Of a stretch of DNA of 64,000 bases, positions 54,718 to 64,000 are shown one piece after another. The first letter of the stretch is position 1. The number at the start of each line of letters is the position of its first letter. The position numbers and the translations under genes are program-made. The notes under the pieces are model-generated. The model did no database searches. It saw only the letters and a program-made list of their open reading frames with translations, and was not told the DNA's origin. Source of the stretch: Sordariomycetes sp. S80-01Y (taxonomy: Eukaryota; Ascomycota; Sordariomycetes); NCBI GenBank assembly GCA_037042185.1, contig JAXQJY010000022.1:124001-188000 (forward strand), in the 5' to 3' direction.

Positions 54718-56040
54718 TCAGGCAGCGATGCACTGGTAGTAGTACGGGTTCCAGTGCTCACACTTGCTGCCCTGGGCGCACTTGGTGGGACCGGTCCAGT
54801 TGATGCCGCCGCACTGATGGTATAGCTTGGCTTCGCCGCCGGGTTGGGGAGCAGGGGCGGAGCACTCCTCATCCTCCTCTTCGTCGTCCTCCTGGTCCTC
54901 GGGGTCTTCTTCGACAGCCTCGGAGTCTTCGCAGTCCTCCTCGTCATCGTCTCCGTCTTCGATGATCTCACCGTCGTTTTCGTCCTCGGGGGTGTCATCA
55001 TTCTCTTCGGGAAGCTCCTCGCAGTCCTCCTCTTCGTCTGTGGTATCCTCCTCGTCGACGGGCTCAACAGGTTCAGTAGTCTCATCGTTGTCATCGACAG
55101 GCTCGACGGGCTTGGTCGTCTCGTCCTCCTCGGGCTGCTCGACGCCATTGTCTGACTCGTCAACAGGCTCGGGGGTCGTAGGCTCACTAGCCTCGGGTGC
55201 CTTGGTGGGCTCTGAGACGGCCTTGGTCGAGCTTGGCTTGGGGCTCACGACCTCCTCTCCACCAGGTGCCGGCTTGCTTCCTCCTTCAAAGACAGGGAAC
55301 AGGCCATCGTCGCTTCTCGTGCAGCCGGAAACGTCCGTGATAGCCTTGGGGCACTGGACCTGCTCAAAAGTAAAGTCAGGGTTGTCGGCATTGTTGAACC
55401 AGTCGAAGCGCCAGTAGCATCCGTCCTTGAGGAGCTCGGGCATCTGATCGCACTGGGAGCGGGACGTGACGCCGCCATAGCGCTCGCCGGGGATGGAGCT
55501 GCCGAACTGAGAGGTGCAGCCGTCGAAGATACCGAGGCCACCGCCAGGCATCTGGATGTCAAAGTGGTTGTTGGAGAGATCACCACCTGTGTTGGTGGAT
55601 TGGACGACCATGGTCTTGCCGGCCACGGGGCCAGTAGTGAAAGTGAGGCTTCGACTGGGTTAGCACAGCACATAAAGACAACTTGGACAGGGCGAGACGC
55701 ACGCATAGCAAGCACAGCACCAGCTATCCTCGGTACCTCCAACCAGAGCAGTAGCAGCGAAGCCAAAGGCGAGATCATCGTTGACAGCCCAGGGGGAGTT
55801 GTTCGAGCAGGTGAAGGCACCTCCTCCGTCACAGCCACTGGTGGCATCAGCGTCAGAGATGGGGTTGTCGTTGGCGTCGCAGGTCAGAACGGGAGCAGAG
55901 ACATCAGCCTTGCCGGACCAGGCGCAAGAGGTCTTGCAGCAGTCCCAGTAGCGGGTGGAGTGTCCAGAGCCGGAGAGGGCGCTGACGGCCATGGGACCTG
56001 CCATGGCCAGGACGGCCTTGAGGGAAAGCGTGGAGGGCAT
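54718..56040 (-). CDS. Endo-1,4-beta-glucanase, GH45, with C-terminal CBM1 and polyacidic linker
   Basis: Exons 56040-55703 and 55648-54718 (54-nt intron) encode 422 residues. Signal peptide about 1-21. The GH45 signature [12 protein letters not shown] gives the catalytic base Asp33, and NNHFD gives the acid Asp143; the many Cys of the fold are present. The C-terminal CBM1 (about 385-422: YHQCGG..WTGPTKC..Y.QC) binds cellulose. The linker of about 150 residues starts with ordinary Pro/Ser/Thr sequence but is then dominated by Asp and Glu and contains three Cys; I know of no comparable GH45 linker. Two acceptors six bases apart (CAG and AAG) are possible; the second gives the usual CCACYALTFTTG. 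Confidence 0.92.
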
Positions 56041-57315
56041 GGTGGGCACTTTGAAAGGAATGTATAAGTTGGTTACTGAAAAAGGAACGGAAAGGTTTGA
56101 AAGAAACCTGGAAACGAAAGAACGTAAGTGACGAAAGAGAGTCGGCGGTGTCAAGAGAGGAGGAGGAGGATAGGAGCCAGTGTAAGTCGACCCTCCCGTC
56201 TATATAGGTCCTCACATATTATGAGCCCTTGGACAGGGTACCATGCTGAGCATCTTTGCTCGGATTTCTCGGTCGCCACACACCCGGGCATCATTTGCGA
56301 ATATCTGGGTCTAGCCGTGCGGCTCCCACCTAGATCCCTGGCCAGGACGGAGCGTGAGCAGGTTGGCGATGTTTCAGGTCCGCCAAGGAGGAAATTTGAC
56401 AGACACAGGCAAAGCGGCCGCCAACGACGACTCTGCTGACCTAAAGTCTCGAGGAAATGTAGTGAATTAAAAAACCACACAAAAAGCACCTTGGTGGTAA
56501 TGATCCATGACTCTTTTCATACTGCTGAGGGCTCGTGGTCGTCGATCGTCATCCAAGACCGTCGTCTCCTCGCGAAGTCGCATTCGATCTCGGAAGCATC
56601 CGAACGGTGACGAGCGCACGTTTACCAGGGATGGCTACAGAAGCAGGGATCGAAATCCTGGGCTGGATTGGCTCTATCGATGGGAATATGCAGAAACGAA
56701 ACACCTACCCGAAATGAGCGGACAGCCAATGTTCTGGGCCTGGGGGTAAGCGTCGTGATTTCGGATCTGGTTGCGTGCATTGAGCCTGAATGGGGCGGCT
56801 ACACCTCGAATTCGCCAACCCCAGTCGCTTGGAGCTCCTCGCCCCTGTGCTGCCAGCTGACAGTATTCTTGAAGATTCGAGCCCATAAACTGATGTTCCG
56901 GATTCCTTCTCAAAGTGTGGCCCATATTGGAATAATACGGTGACTTCTTGGAGCCCTCTGTAGTCGGAGAGCTGGCCTGGGGTGCGGGTTCCAGCTCCTA
57001 TCCATAGCCACAGCTGGGTCAGAAGGAAATCCCTCCTTACGACATAACGGTTGTGAATGGCCTTGGCTGTTCAATCGAAGCATCTGATCTCTACGGAACA
57101 GACGTCAATGTCATCCGATCTCGACATTTAGGGCTGACCAGAATCCGGCCTTCCCCGATTCTGGGTCATGACCTCCGCTCTCTACCGGCTCCACCCCGCC
57201 GGGTCGCCGGCCGTACTTCAGCTCTTCTTCCCCCGGACGCCCCTCCTTGGCTCCTTCATCCATCCATCACCATAATCAGTGTATTTTCTCATTGTTATCA
57301 ACATTCCGCCTCGAA
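56041..57315. other. Divergent promoter region, GH45 and membrane protein genes
   Basis: 1.27 kb with no supported gene. A TATATA element near 56201-56206 sits about 165 bp upstream of the GH45 ATG on the minus strand. The stretch before 57316 is C/T-rich and likely a leader. Confidence 0.55.
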
Positions 57316-57852
57316 ATGGCATCAGGCACGTTCCAAACGTCTGTTCTCCTCGCGCCCCTGGTCTCCACGACCGCCTCACTCCTGTTCTCTATCGACCAAC
57401 AGACTTTCCTCACCTACCTCGTCCACCCAACTTTAGCCAATCACCCAACGTCCCCGAGCAACTCTCTATTGCCAGCTTATTTCAAGAACTTCTTCATCCC
57501 CGGCCTGAGTCGAGTTCTCACCTTTTTGACCATCACCACGAGCACTACCGTCTATGGCTTGATCAAATACAAACCTCTCCTGCTGGCAAAGCGTAGCGGC
57601 TGGTGGTACGTCGGCGCGGCATCCCTGGCGATCGGGCACCTCGGTTTTGTACCGCTGGTGGCTCATCGACTCAAAAGCATCATGGAAGATGAAGGTGGCG
57701 ATGGGGACTTGGAGATGCAGAAGACCAAAGGGGGGAAGACCAATGTTGACACTCTGAAGGAGTGGTTGGCGGTTAATCTTGTAAGGACCTGGACAGTTGA
57801 TGTCGGGGCATGGATTTGCGCAAGCGTTGCAGTCGTCAAGACCCTGAGTTAA
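57316..57852 (+). CDS. Small four-helix integral membrane protein (DUF1772-like)
   Basis: A single exon of 179 residues with four hydrophobic segments: about 8-27, 62-82, 95-115, and 158-176. The conserved-looking end WLAVNLVRTWTVDVGAWICASVAVV and the loop of charged residues between helices 3 and 4 resemble fungal DUF1772 proteins, some of which are anthrone oxygenases and others of unknown role. No catalytic residues can be assigned. The neighbours (cellulase, carboxypeptidase) give no functional hint. Other small membrane families remain possible. Confidence 0.6.
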   Translation: MASGTFQTSVLLAPLVSTTASLLFSIDQQTFLTYLVHPTLANHPTSPSNSLLPAYFKNFFIPGLSRVLTFLTITTSTTVYGLIKYKPLLLAKRSGWWYVGAASLAIGHLGFVPLVAHRLKSIMEDEGGDGDLEMQKTKGGKTNVDTLKEWLAVNLVRTWTVDVGAWICASVAVVKTLS

Positions 57853-58483
57853 AGAAATATCTAGATTGATTGGATATTTGACTCGGCGAATCTGGAATAT
57901 GGGTCGTCGCCCCTCACTGAGTGGTGTCTTTAGAATAGGCTGCCTCCATTTGAACAAGCTGAGCTGACAGCAGCTTGCGGGCTACCGCATTTGCTCAAGC
58001 GGCTAAGATGAAGAAGAACTTCCCAATATAAGCTTTTCTTTTGACACTCCCATCAATGTGAACCAGAAGCTTCGAATTTGTAGTACGGTTTACAACATGG
58101 TCAGCCCTCGCGGGCGGCTGTTTACTATTTACTTGGTTTCCCCAGCGATCAGCGCAGGATGAGATAAGATAGCCGGTCCAAGATAAGATAAGCTCGGATG
58201 GGATTCTGGAATCGGGATTGCGGGGGCTGGAGTCAGGGACAACAAGGTCATGTGGCTGAGCTGCGCTGCTGTCCAATCATTTGCCGCAGACACCCCACCC
58301 TGCGACTCATGACGTCTGGAAGTGGTTGCGTGCGTGGGTTCAGCCTGTTGCCGCGCCCGAGCTTATCATCAGCCCGTCCCTTCAAGCCTCATACCGATCC
58401 TCCTCCATCATCACCCTTCCCCCATCTCCCATCTTCATCCATTCCATCCCCATCACTGTTTGCCATCGGACGGCATCGCAATC
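57853..58483. other. Intergenic region, carboxypeptidase Y promoter with GATA cluster
   Basis: No gene is seen. Contains the four GATA sites at 58162-58192 and a pyrimidine-rich leader just before the start. Confidence 0.6.
58162..58192 (+). promoter_or_regulatory. Cluster of four WGATAR sites (AreA/NIT2-type)
   Basis: AGATAAG at 58162, AGATAG at 58167, and AGATAAG at 58181 and 58186, two overlapping pairs within 31 bp, all in the same orientation and about 290-320 bp before the carboxypeptidase Y ATG. Paired GATA sites are the typical binding pattern of fungal nitrogen-control factors. Confidence 0.6.
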
Positions 58484-60180
58484 ATGCGTCTGTCAACATC
58501 TGCCCTCGCGCTGGGCGCTGCCGCCACTGCGCTCGGCTCCTCGGACCAGAAGGTCCTCAACGGCAACACCGATGACCACGCGTTCGCTGTCGACTCTGGC
58601 ATCGACTCCTGGGCTAGCAACCTCGAGGATCTCTTTGGCAAGGTGACCACCGAAGCCAAGGGCATCTGGGACGAGGTCTCCATGCTCATGCCCGACGCTG
58701 TCGAGGCGTTCAAGAAGCAGGCCCTCGGAGCTCCTCCGAAGCCGGCCACCCGTCGCCCTGATCACCACTGGGACCACATTGTCAAGGGCGAGGAGGTCAA
58801 GAAGGTTGGTGTCAGCTCCGAGGGCAAGAGCCTCAGCGGCAAGCTGGACAACTTCAGCCTGCGCGCCAAGAAGGTCGACCCTTCAAGCTTGGGCGTCGAC
58901 CCTGGCGTCAAGCAGTACTCTGGGTACCTCGACGACGACGAGGAGGACAAGCACCTCTTCTACTGTATGTTATCCAACTTAACTTCAATATGGCATGCGC
59001 TGACCTTGTAGGGTTCTTTGAGTCCCGCAACGACCCCGAGAACGACCCCGTCGTCCTCTGGCTCAACGGCGGCCCCGGCTGCTCGTCTCTGACCGGTCTG
59101 TTCCTCGAGCTCGGCCCCTCTTCCATCACCAAGAAGCTTGAGCTCAAGGGCAACCCTGCTGCATGGAACAACAACGCCTCCGTCATCTTCCTCGACCAGC
59201 CCGTCAACGTTGGCTACTCTTACTCCAGCAACGGCGTCAGCAACACTGTCGCTGCCGGCAAGGATATCTACGCTCTCCTCACCCTCTTCTTCCACCAGTT
59301 CCCCGAGTACCAGAAGCAGGACTTCCACATTGCTGGTGAATCCTACGCCGGTCACTACATTCCCGTCTTCACCACCGAGATCCTGAAGCACGAGGACCGC
59401 AACATCAACCTCAAGAGCGTCCTGATTGGTAACGGTCTGACCGATGCCTACACCCAGTACGCCTACTACCGCCCCATGGCTTGTGGCGAGGGTGGCCACG
59501 AGGCCGTGCTCAGCAAGTCGGAGTGTGACGGCATGGACAGCGCCCTCCCCCGCTGCCAGTCTTTGATCGAGAACTGCTACTCCTCCGGCAGCGCCTGGTC
59601 TTGCGTACCTGCCACCATCTACTGCAATAACGCCATGATGGGACCTTACCAGCGCACCGGTCTTAATGTTTACGACATCCGCGGCCAGTGTGAGGACTCC
59701 TCCAACTTGTGCTACCCTGCCATGGGCTGGATCTCCGAGTTCCTGAACCAGCAGGATGTCCGTGACGCCGTTGGCGCCGAGGTCGACAGCTACGACAGCT
59801 GCAACTTCGACATCAACCGCAACTTCATGTTCGCTGGTGACTGGATGCAACCCTACCACCAGCTCGTCCCCAAGATCCTTGAGGAGCTCCCCGTTCTCAT
59901 CTACGCTGGCGACGTTGACTTCATCTGCAACTGGCTCGGCAACGAGGCCTGGACCAACGAGCTCGACTGGCCCGGCCACAAGGACTTTGCCAAGGCTGAG
60001 CTTGAGGACCTCACCCTTGCTTCCGAGGACAGCAAGAAGAGCGAGGCGTACGGCAAGGTCAAGACCAGTGGTAACTTGACTTTCATGCGCATCTTCCAGG
60101 CCGGCCACATGGTTCCCATGGACCAGCCCGACGCCTCGATTGATTTCTTCAACCGCTGGTTGGGCGGTGAGTGGGCCTAG
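58484..60180 (+). CDS. cpyA: Carboxypeptidase Y (vacuolar serine carboxypeptidase)
   Basis: Exons 58484-58964 and 59012-60180 (47-nt intron) encode 549 residues. A signal peptide (about 1-18) and a ~130-residue propeptide with an amphipathic start precede the mature enzyme, which begins near [22 protein letters not shown]. The catalytic triad is Ser271 in GESYAGH, Asp463 in [11 protein letters not shown], and His526 in [10 protein letters not shown]; the substrate-carboxylate loop [10 protein letters not shown] is intact. Cys pairs typical of CPY are present. The enzyme removes C-terminal residues from peptides in the vacuole. The codon use is strongly biased to C-ending codons, suggesting high expression. 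Confidence 0.96.
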
Positions 60181-61183
60181 AGGAGTAGATGATAGAGCTC
60201 TAGGTGTTGTTGGGAGAGAACAGACATGTATACTGCGATGTATGTGAAGGTAGACTAGCTCTGCTATATTTCAATACGATATTGAATCATCCGAAAATCT
60301 ACAAGCATCGGCACCGTGATGCGACTGAATGCTCACTAGGTTCCTGGACTCGATTAGACTTTTCGGTCCTCGTAATCGCTTAGTAGATCTCAAGCAAGAT
60401 TTCAGGCACGGCAAGGCGGCATCCTCGGAAAGGCGCAGCTCAAACCTAGAAGCCAATAAAGATCCACCACAAGGGCCCAAAGCTCTCACACCATCCGAGA
60501 CCCTTATCCAAACAAATGCGGTCTCATCGATCCACAAGCATCGTATCGCATGCAACATGGCGCCCGGGAACAGGAGCAGACGCTGAAAGCCGTGCCCGAT
60601 TGGCATTGCCGTCTCGCCCTTTTCTCCCACTTTCCCCCCCTCCGCGACGCCCTCCATGACGCGTCTCCCGTATCATCCACTTCGAGGCCGCCGAGCTAAG
60701 AAGTTGGGGGTCAGGAATAGAGCAGAGATGCGAGGTGCCTGCTGTTCCTCGGTGAGTTTGGTGTGTGGTTGCACTGCGCACCTGGGACCTCTGCTGTATG
60801 CTGAGCGTCTGCGCCGAGGCGGCGTATAATCTTATCTGGTGGATGATGGCGAATGTCTTGTCGGTGTTGTTGCGGCCAACCGGCTTTGAGGGCCGACTAT
60901 GTTGTTCTTCTGCATCTCAATTCCGTTGGGTTTCTTCACCTCTCTTCTCCCAGGCCGTGCGTAGCAACTCGTGTCTCTTGGCCAAGCTGGTCGCTTAACT
61001 CGACCTGTCGGCTGTGCACCGCCAGTCAGTCCACCTGGAACACGACTTCAGACATCAGTCACTCCTCCCTCTGCACAGCATTCCACACTTTTTCTCCTCC
61101 TCAACCGACCGCGACTCATCTTATCGCGCTTCACTCTTATCCACCATCAACTGTGACAGTAACGCCCGTGGACAACGCTCATC
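60181..61183. other. Intergenic region, no gene seen
   Basis: 1.0 kb between two plus-strand genes. A 128-codon antisense frame with ATG (60657-60271) has no recognisable domain. The right end is C/T-rich leader for the GH16 gene. Confidence 0.55.
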
Positions 61184-62543
61184 ATGTCACACTTCTATGA
61201 GCCCAAGGCTGGCGGCGGCCAGCCAACCTACTCAGAGGTCCATCCTTCTCACCCTCCCGAGTATGCATCATACAATTATCCCTCCGACCCTCCGCAGCCA
61301 CATCGCTATCAGCAGTCGGTCAGCAAAGTCCAGACTACGATGCCGTGGTGGAATCCCCGGTATTGGCGCAAGAGAGTCTGGGCAATTGTCGTCACCATCT
61401 TGGTGATTGTCATTGCTGTGGCCGTTGCGGTGGGTGTCACGCAGAGTGGTGGGGGCGGCAGCTATCCTGACTATTCCAATGTCACGTATTCTCTGGCTGA
61501 GACGTGTAAGTAAAATCAAGCGCTTGAAAGAGAGACGGAGCACGGACTGACCTGGGAAGACGAGGGCGAGAGCTTCTTTGATACGTTTGACTACTTCACT
61601 GGCTACGACCCTAGTAAGTTCGCCTAAATAAGTGTATGTATTGATGGCAGCTGACGGGAACACAAGCCTTTGGATTTGTCCACTATGTTCCTCGCGAACA
61701 GGCTCAGCAACTGAACTTGACCTACGCCTCATCCAACACTGCTGTCCTCAAGGTCGACACCTCTGTCGGCCCGGACGACGAGCCCAACGCCTCAACTGGC
61801 CGCTTTTCCGTCCGCATCACCTCACGTACGACCTACAACTCGGGTCTTTTCATATTTAACATCAAGCACACCCCCTTCGGTTGCGGTACGTGGCCCGCTC
61901 TGTGGCTCACCGATCCCTACCACTGGCCCGAGCACGGCGAGATCGACATCATGGAGGCCGTCAACCAAGCCGACGACGGCAATCAGATGACGCTGCACAC
62001 GACTGAGGGGTGCAAGATGAACGTGCGCCGCAAGCAGGAGGGCGACGTGGAGCAGAAGGACTGCTTCCACGAGAAGAACGACAATGCCGGCTGCGGCGTC
62101 AAGGCTGACGACGACAGCTACGGCGAGGCGTGGAACGAGGAGGGCGGCGGCGTCATGGCGGTCGAGTGGAGGGACGAGGGAATCAGGATGTGGCAGTTCG
62201 GCCAGGGCGGGATCCCGGGGGACATCACGGACAAGCAGCCCAACCCGAACACTTGGGGCACGGCTTTGGCGGATTTCCCTGGGACGAACTGCGATATTGG
62301 CAATCACTTCAAGAACAACTCCATCGTCGCGAACATCAATCTCTGCGGGCAGTTGACTGATGCTCACTACGAGAAGTCCGGTTGTGAGTCACCCCCTTTT
62401 TCTAACCCCTGGAGTCGGCAAGGATGCGCTAACACGGGAGAACAGGCCCGAGCAACTGCACCGACTTTGTCGCCAACAACCCCGACAAATTCAACAATGC
62501 TTACTGGGAGTTTGGTGCATTCGAGGTGTACCAGCCCGCCTAG
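61184..62543 (+). CDS. GH16 endo-1,3(4)-beta-glucanase-like glycosidase, membrane-anchored (type II)
   Basis: Exons 61184-61505, 61560-61613 (54 nt), 61667-62383 and 62446-62543 encode 396 residues. A Pro/Tyr-rich cytosolic head of ~65 residues precedes one hydrophobic segment (about 66-85: VWAIVVTILVIVIAVAVAVGV), giving a type II membrane protein with the catalytic domain outside. The GH16 signature GEIDIMEA carries nucleophile Glu217, Asp219 and acid/base Glu222. The region TPFGCGTWPALWL and the late FEVYQPA are typical of fungal mixed-linked glucanases. It probably acts on beta-glucan of the fungus's own wall or of plant origin. Splices were confirmed by phase and by the conserved YEGESFFDTFDYFTGYDP block. 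Confidence 0.93.
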
Positions 62544-62854
62544 ACGCGGGTACGGGAGGAGACCGCAGTAGACTGCTGAATTTTCTTGGGTGCGCGGCGT
62601 TGGGGGTCAGTATCAAGGGGCGCTGACGGGGCCTCGATGAATCATTTAGATTTTATGAGATTATGTCAAAATATACAGAGTTGTACAAGCGTCGCCGCAG
62701 CAATGCTGTCTATCATGAGACAAGTCTATCCGCCATGCATTCGAATCATCAAGGAGTGAGGTCCTTCCAGAACGCCGTCCAACCCATGTAGACAAGATAA
62801 ACCCAAACGCCAAAATTCATCCCCCTCTTCTTCGTGACGTGTCTTCGTCGTCGT

Positions 62855-63534
62855 CTACTCCTCAGGCGGCTGCCGCATGTAAGCATCGATGGCAGCGCTG
62901 AAGGCCGCAAAGGCGACGCAGCCGCCCGCCACCGCCTGCGGTCCCGCGCCCTTGGCCAGGATGCCGCCGGTCAAGCAGCCCGCGGCGACGCCGTTGCCGA
63001 GGTCATTCTTGGCGCGCAGGCCCTCGATGCCGCACTCGATGCCCGAGAAGAGCGCGCCGACCTTGCCGAAGTTGCGCGCCATGGACCACGACCTCGTGCC
63101 CATGTCCTTGAAGCCCGTCTTCAGCTGCTGGCGGAGGGGGAGGGAAGAGTCGAGCGCTTTGGAGGCGTTGGGGCCTTGCAGGGAGGTCGGCGTGTCGTAT
63201 TGCATCTGGGAAGGGAGAATATTAGCTTGGAGTTGCGAAAAGCGCGGGATGTGAGTTCCAACGTACCGACGCCATGAAGAGACCGAACACGCCACCCATA
63301 CCGAAGCCCATCACGCCGGACATGACGCTCTTCCCTAGACAGGACTCCATCGCGGCCTTGACCTGTTCAAGTTGTCAGCGTCCATGACTGGCTCCGCTCG
63401 CTCGGCCGCGCGCGCGCAAGCCGAGGTGTGAAAGTAGAAAGACTCACAGCCTTGACGCCAGCATCCTCGCCCGCGCTCATACCGCTGCCGGCGCCACCGC
63501 CCAACGGCGACATGCCGCCGCCTGGAAAATTCAT
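62855..63534 (-). CDS. TIM22: Mitochondrial import inner membrane translocase subunit Tim22
   Basis: Exons 63534-63448, 63362-63267 and 63205-62855 encode 177 residues. A Gly/Met-rich N-terminus is followed by four hydrophobic segments of the Tim17/22/23 fold, with GxxxG-type helices ([17 protein letters not shown], then [39 protein letters not shown]). The Cys pair (SCLGKS and IECGIE) expected for the Tim22 disulphide is present. Tim22 forms the channel of the carrier translocase, which inserts metabolite carriers into the inner membrane. All three introns... two introns (85 and 61 nt) end exactly at codon boundaries. Confidence 0.95.
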
Positions 63535-64000
63535 AGTGCGTCGAGTGGTTGCGTGTTTATCGATAAAGCGCCGGACGTAGAGAGAAGGAAGGGAGTTTGT
63601 TGAAGTCTGACCGCGGACGACGCGATTCGGGAAAGCAGCTTGGGAGGCAGACTCGAGAGATCCCGAGAAAAGTTTTGCCGGGGTTGACCGCCCCCGAGAT
63701 TTGGCGCGGAAGTGACCGGACGGGAAGGGTGGGGCGACGCCGCCGGGTGGGAGGAAGGCTTGGCACGTGGTGGCGCGTGGAAAAAGGGGCGTGCAACCCG
63801 AGACTGTAGAGAGGTCTGACACCTACTGGCTGGCATCCTTTGATTGATAGTGTTGCTCAGATGTGCGGTTCAGGCTCAGATATAAAGCATAATTCCTCGT
63901 GGACTAATTCTGCCGGTTCAATTAGGGTCCTGCGAATTCTCTTGAAGGTTGCGTTCCTGGTTTACAGATGAACATACTGAAGGCTTGATAGAATGTAACG
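63535..64000. other. Tim22 promoter and window end
   Basis: GC-rich upstream region of Tim22 with CACGTG at 63764-63769, then A/T-richer sequence to the window edge. No further gene start is seen. Confidence 0.55.

Noticed and set aside
60271-60657. 128-codon minus-strand frame downstream of carboxypeptidase Y
   Set aside because: No domain and no context; lies in the 3' flank region of an expressed gene. Kept only as a note.

Overview
This 64-kb window is a gene-dense nuclear segment from a filamentous ascomycete (Pezizomycotina, most likely a plant-associated Sordariomycete; the class is inferred from gene style only). The evidence is about 70 short introns (46-150 nt, GT..AG, with CTRAY-like branch sites), intergenic spaces of 0.1-2.6 kb, genes on both strands with no operons, and a typical mould gene set: a GH45 cellulase with CBM1, a PL4 rhamnogalacturonan lyase, a Tri12-type efflux pump, a P450 and a fungal rhodopsin-fold protein. 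I found 32 protein-coding genes. I saw no tRNA, rRNA, CRISPR array or recognisable transposon. The first gene is cut by the left edge; all others appear complete and could be spliced in silico with intact frames.

Layout. 0-9.6 kb: 3' part of a giant DUF3684/sacsin-like ATPase protein, a sugar-alcohol-type SDR, calcineurin A, and a small proteasome-assembly chaperone. 11-20 kb: eIF2B delta, a complex I accessory subunit, bifunctional ornithine acetyltransferase, trimethyllysine dioxygenase (carnitine pathway) and a membrane-anchored ubiquitin protease. 21-30 kb: a TPT-type transporter, an Shg1-domain protein with a very long RS/RD tail, the divergent mitochondrial pair Ugo1/Yah1, and Rrp15. 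30-37 kb: an MFS sugar/quinate-type transporter divergent from a cytosolic type I sulfatase, then a PhoD-like phosphatase. 37-44 kb: a possible orphan secondary-metabolism group (Tri12-type efflux pump, cytochrome P450, NmrA/isoflavone-reductase-like protein). 44-46.4 kb: the largest gene-free stretch. 46-64 kb: fungal rhodopsin-like protein, p24 cargo receptor, Prp45/SKIP, PL4 lyase and GH45 cellulase in convergent orientation, a four-helix membrane protein, carboxypeptidase Y, an anchored GH16 glucanase and Tim22.

How genes may work together. Most neighbours are unrelated housekeeping genes, but several groups make sense. Ugo1, Yah1, Tim22, the complex I subunit, the acetyltransferase and trimethyllysine dioxygenase all act in or on mitochondria. 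The sulfatase and transporter share a promoter carrying a near-match to the Cys3/MetR sulfur-control site. eIF2B delta (a general amino-acid-control regulator) and the arginine enzyme each have a perfect Gcn4/Cpc1 site about 100 bp upstream. The efflux pump and P450 share a 1.1-kb promoter that holds the same 12-bp palindrome in both orientations. The most unusual protein features are a polyacidic linker in the cellulase, a metzincin-like histidine motif at the end of the DUF3684 protein, and a 6-nt micro-exon in the PhoD gene.
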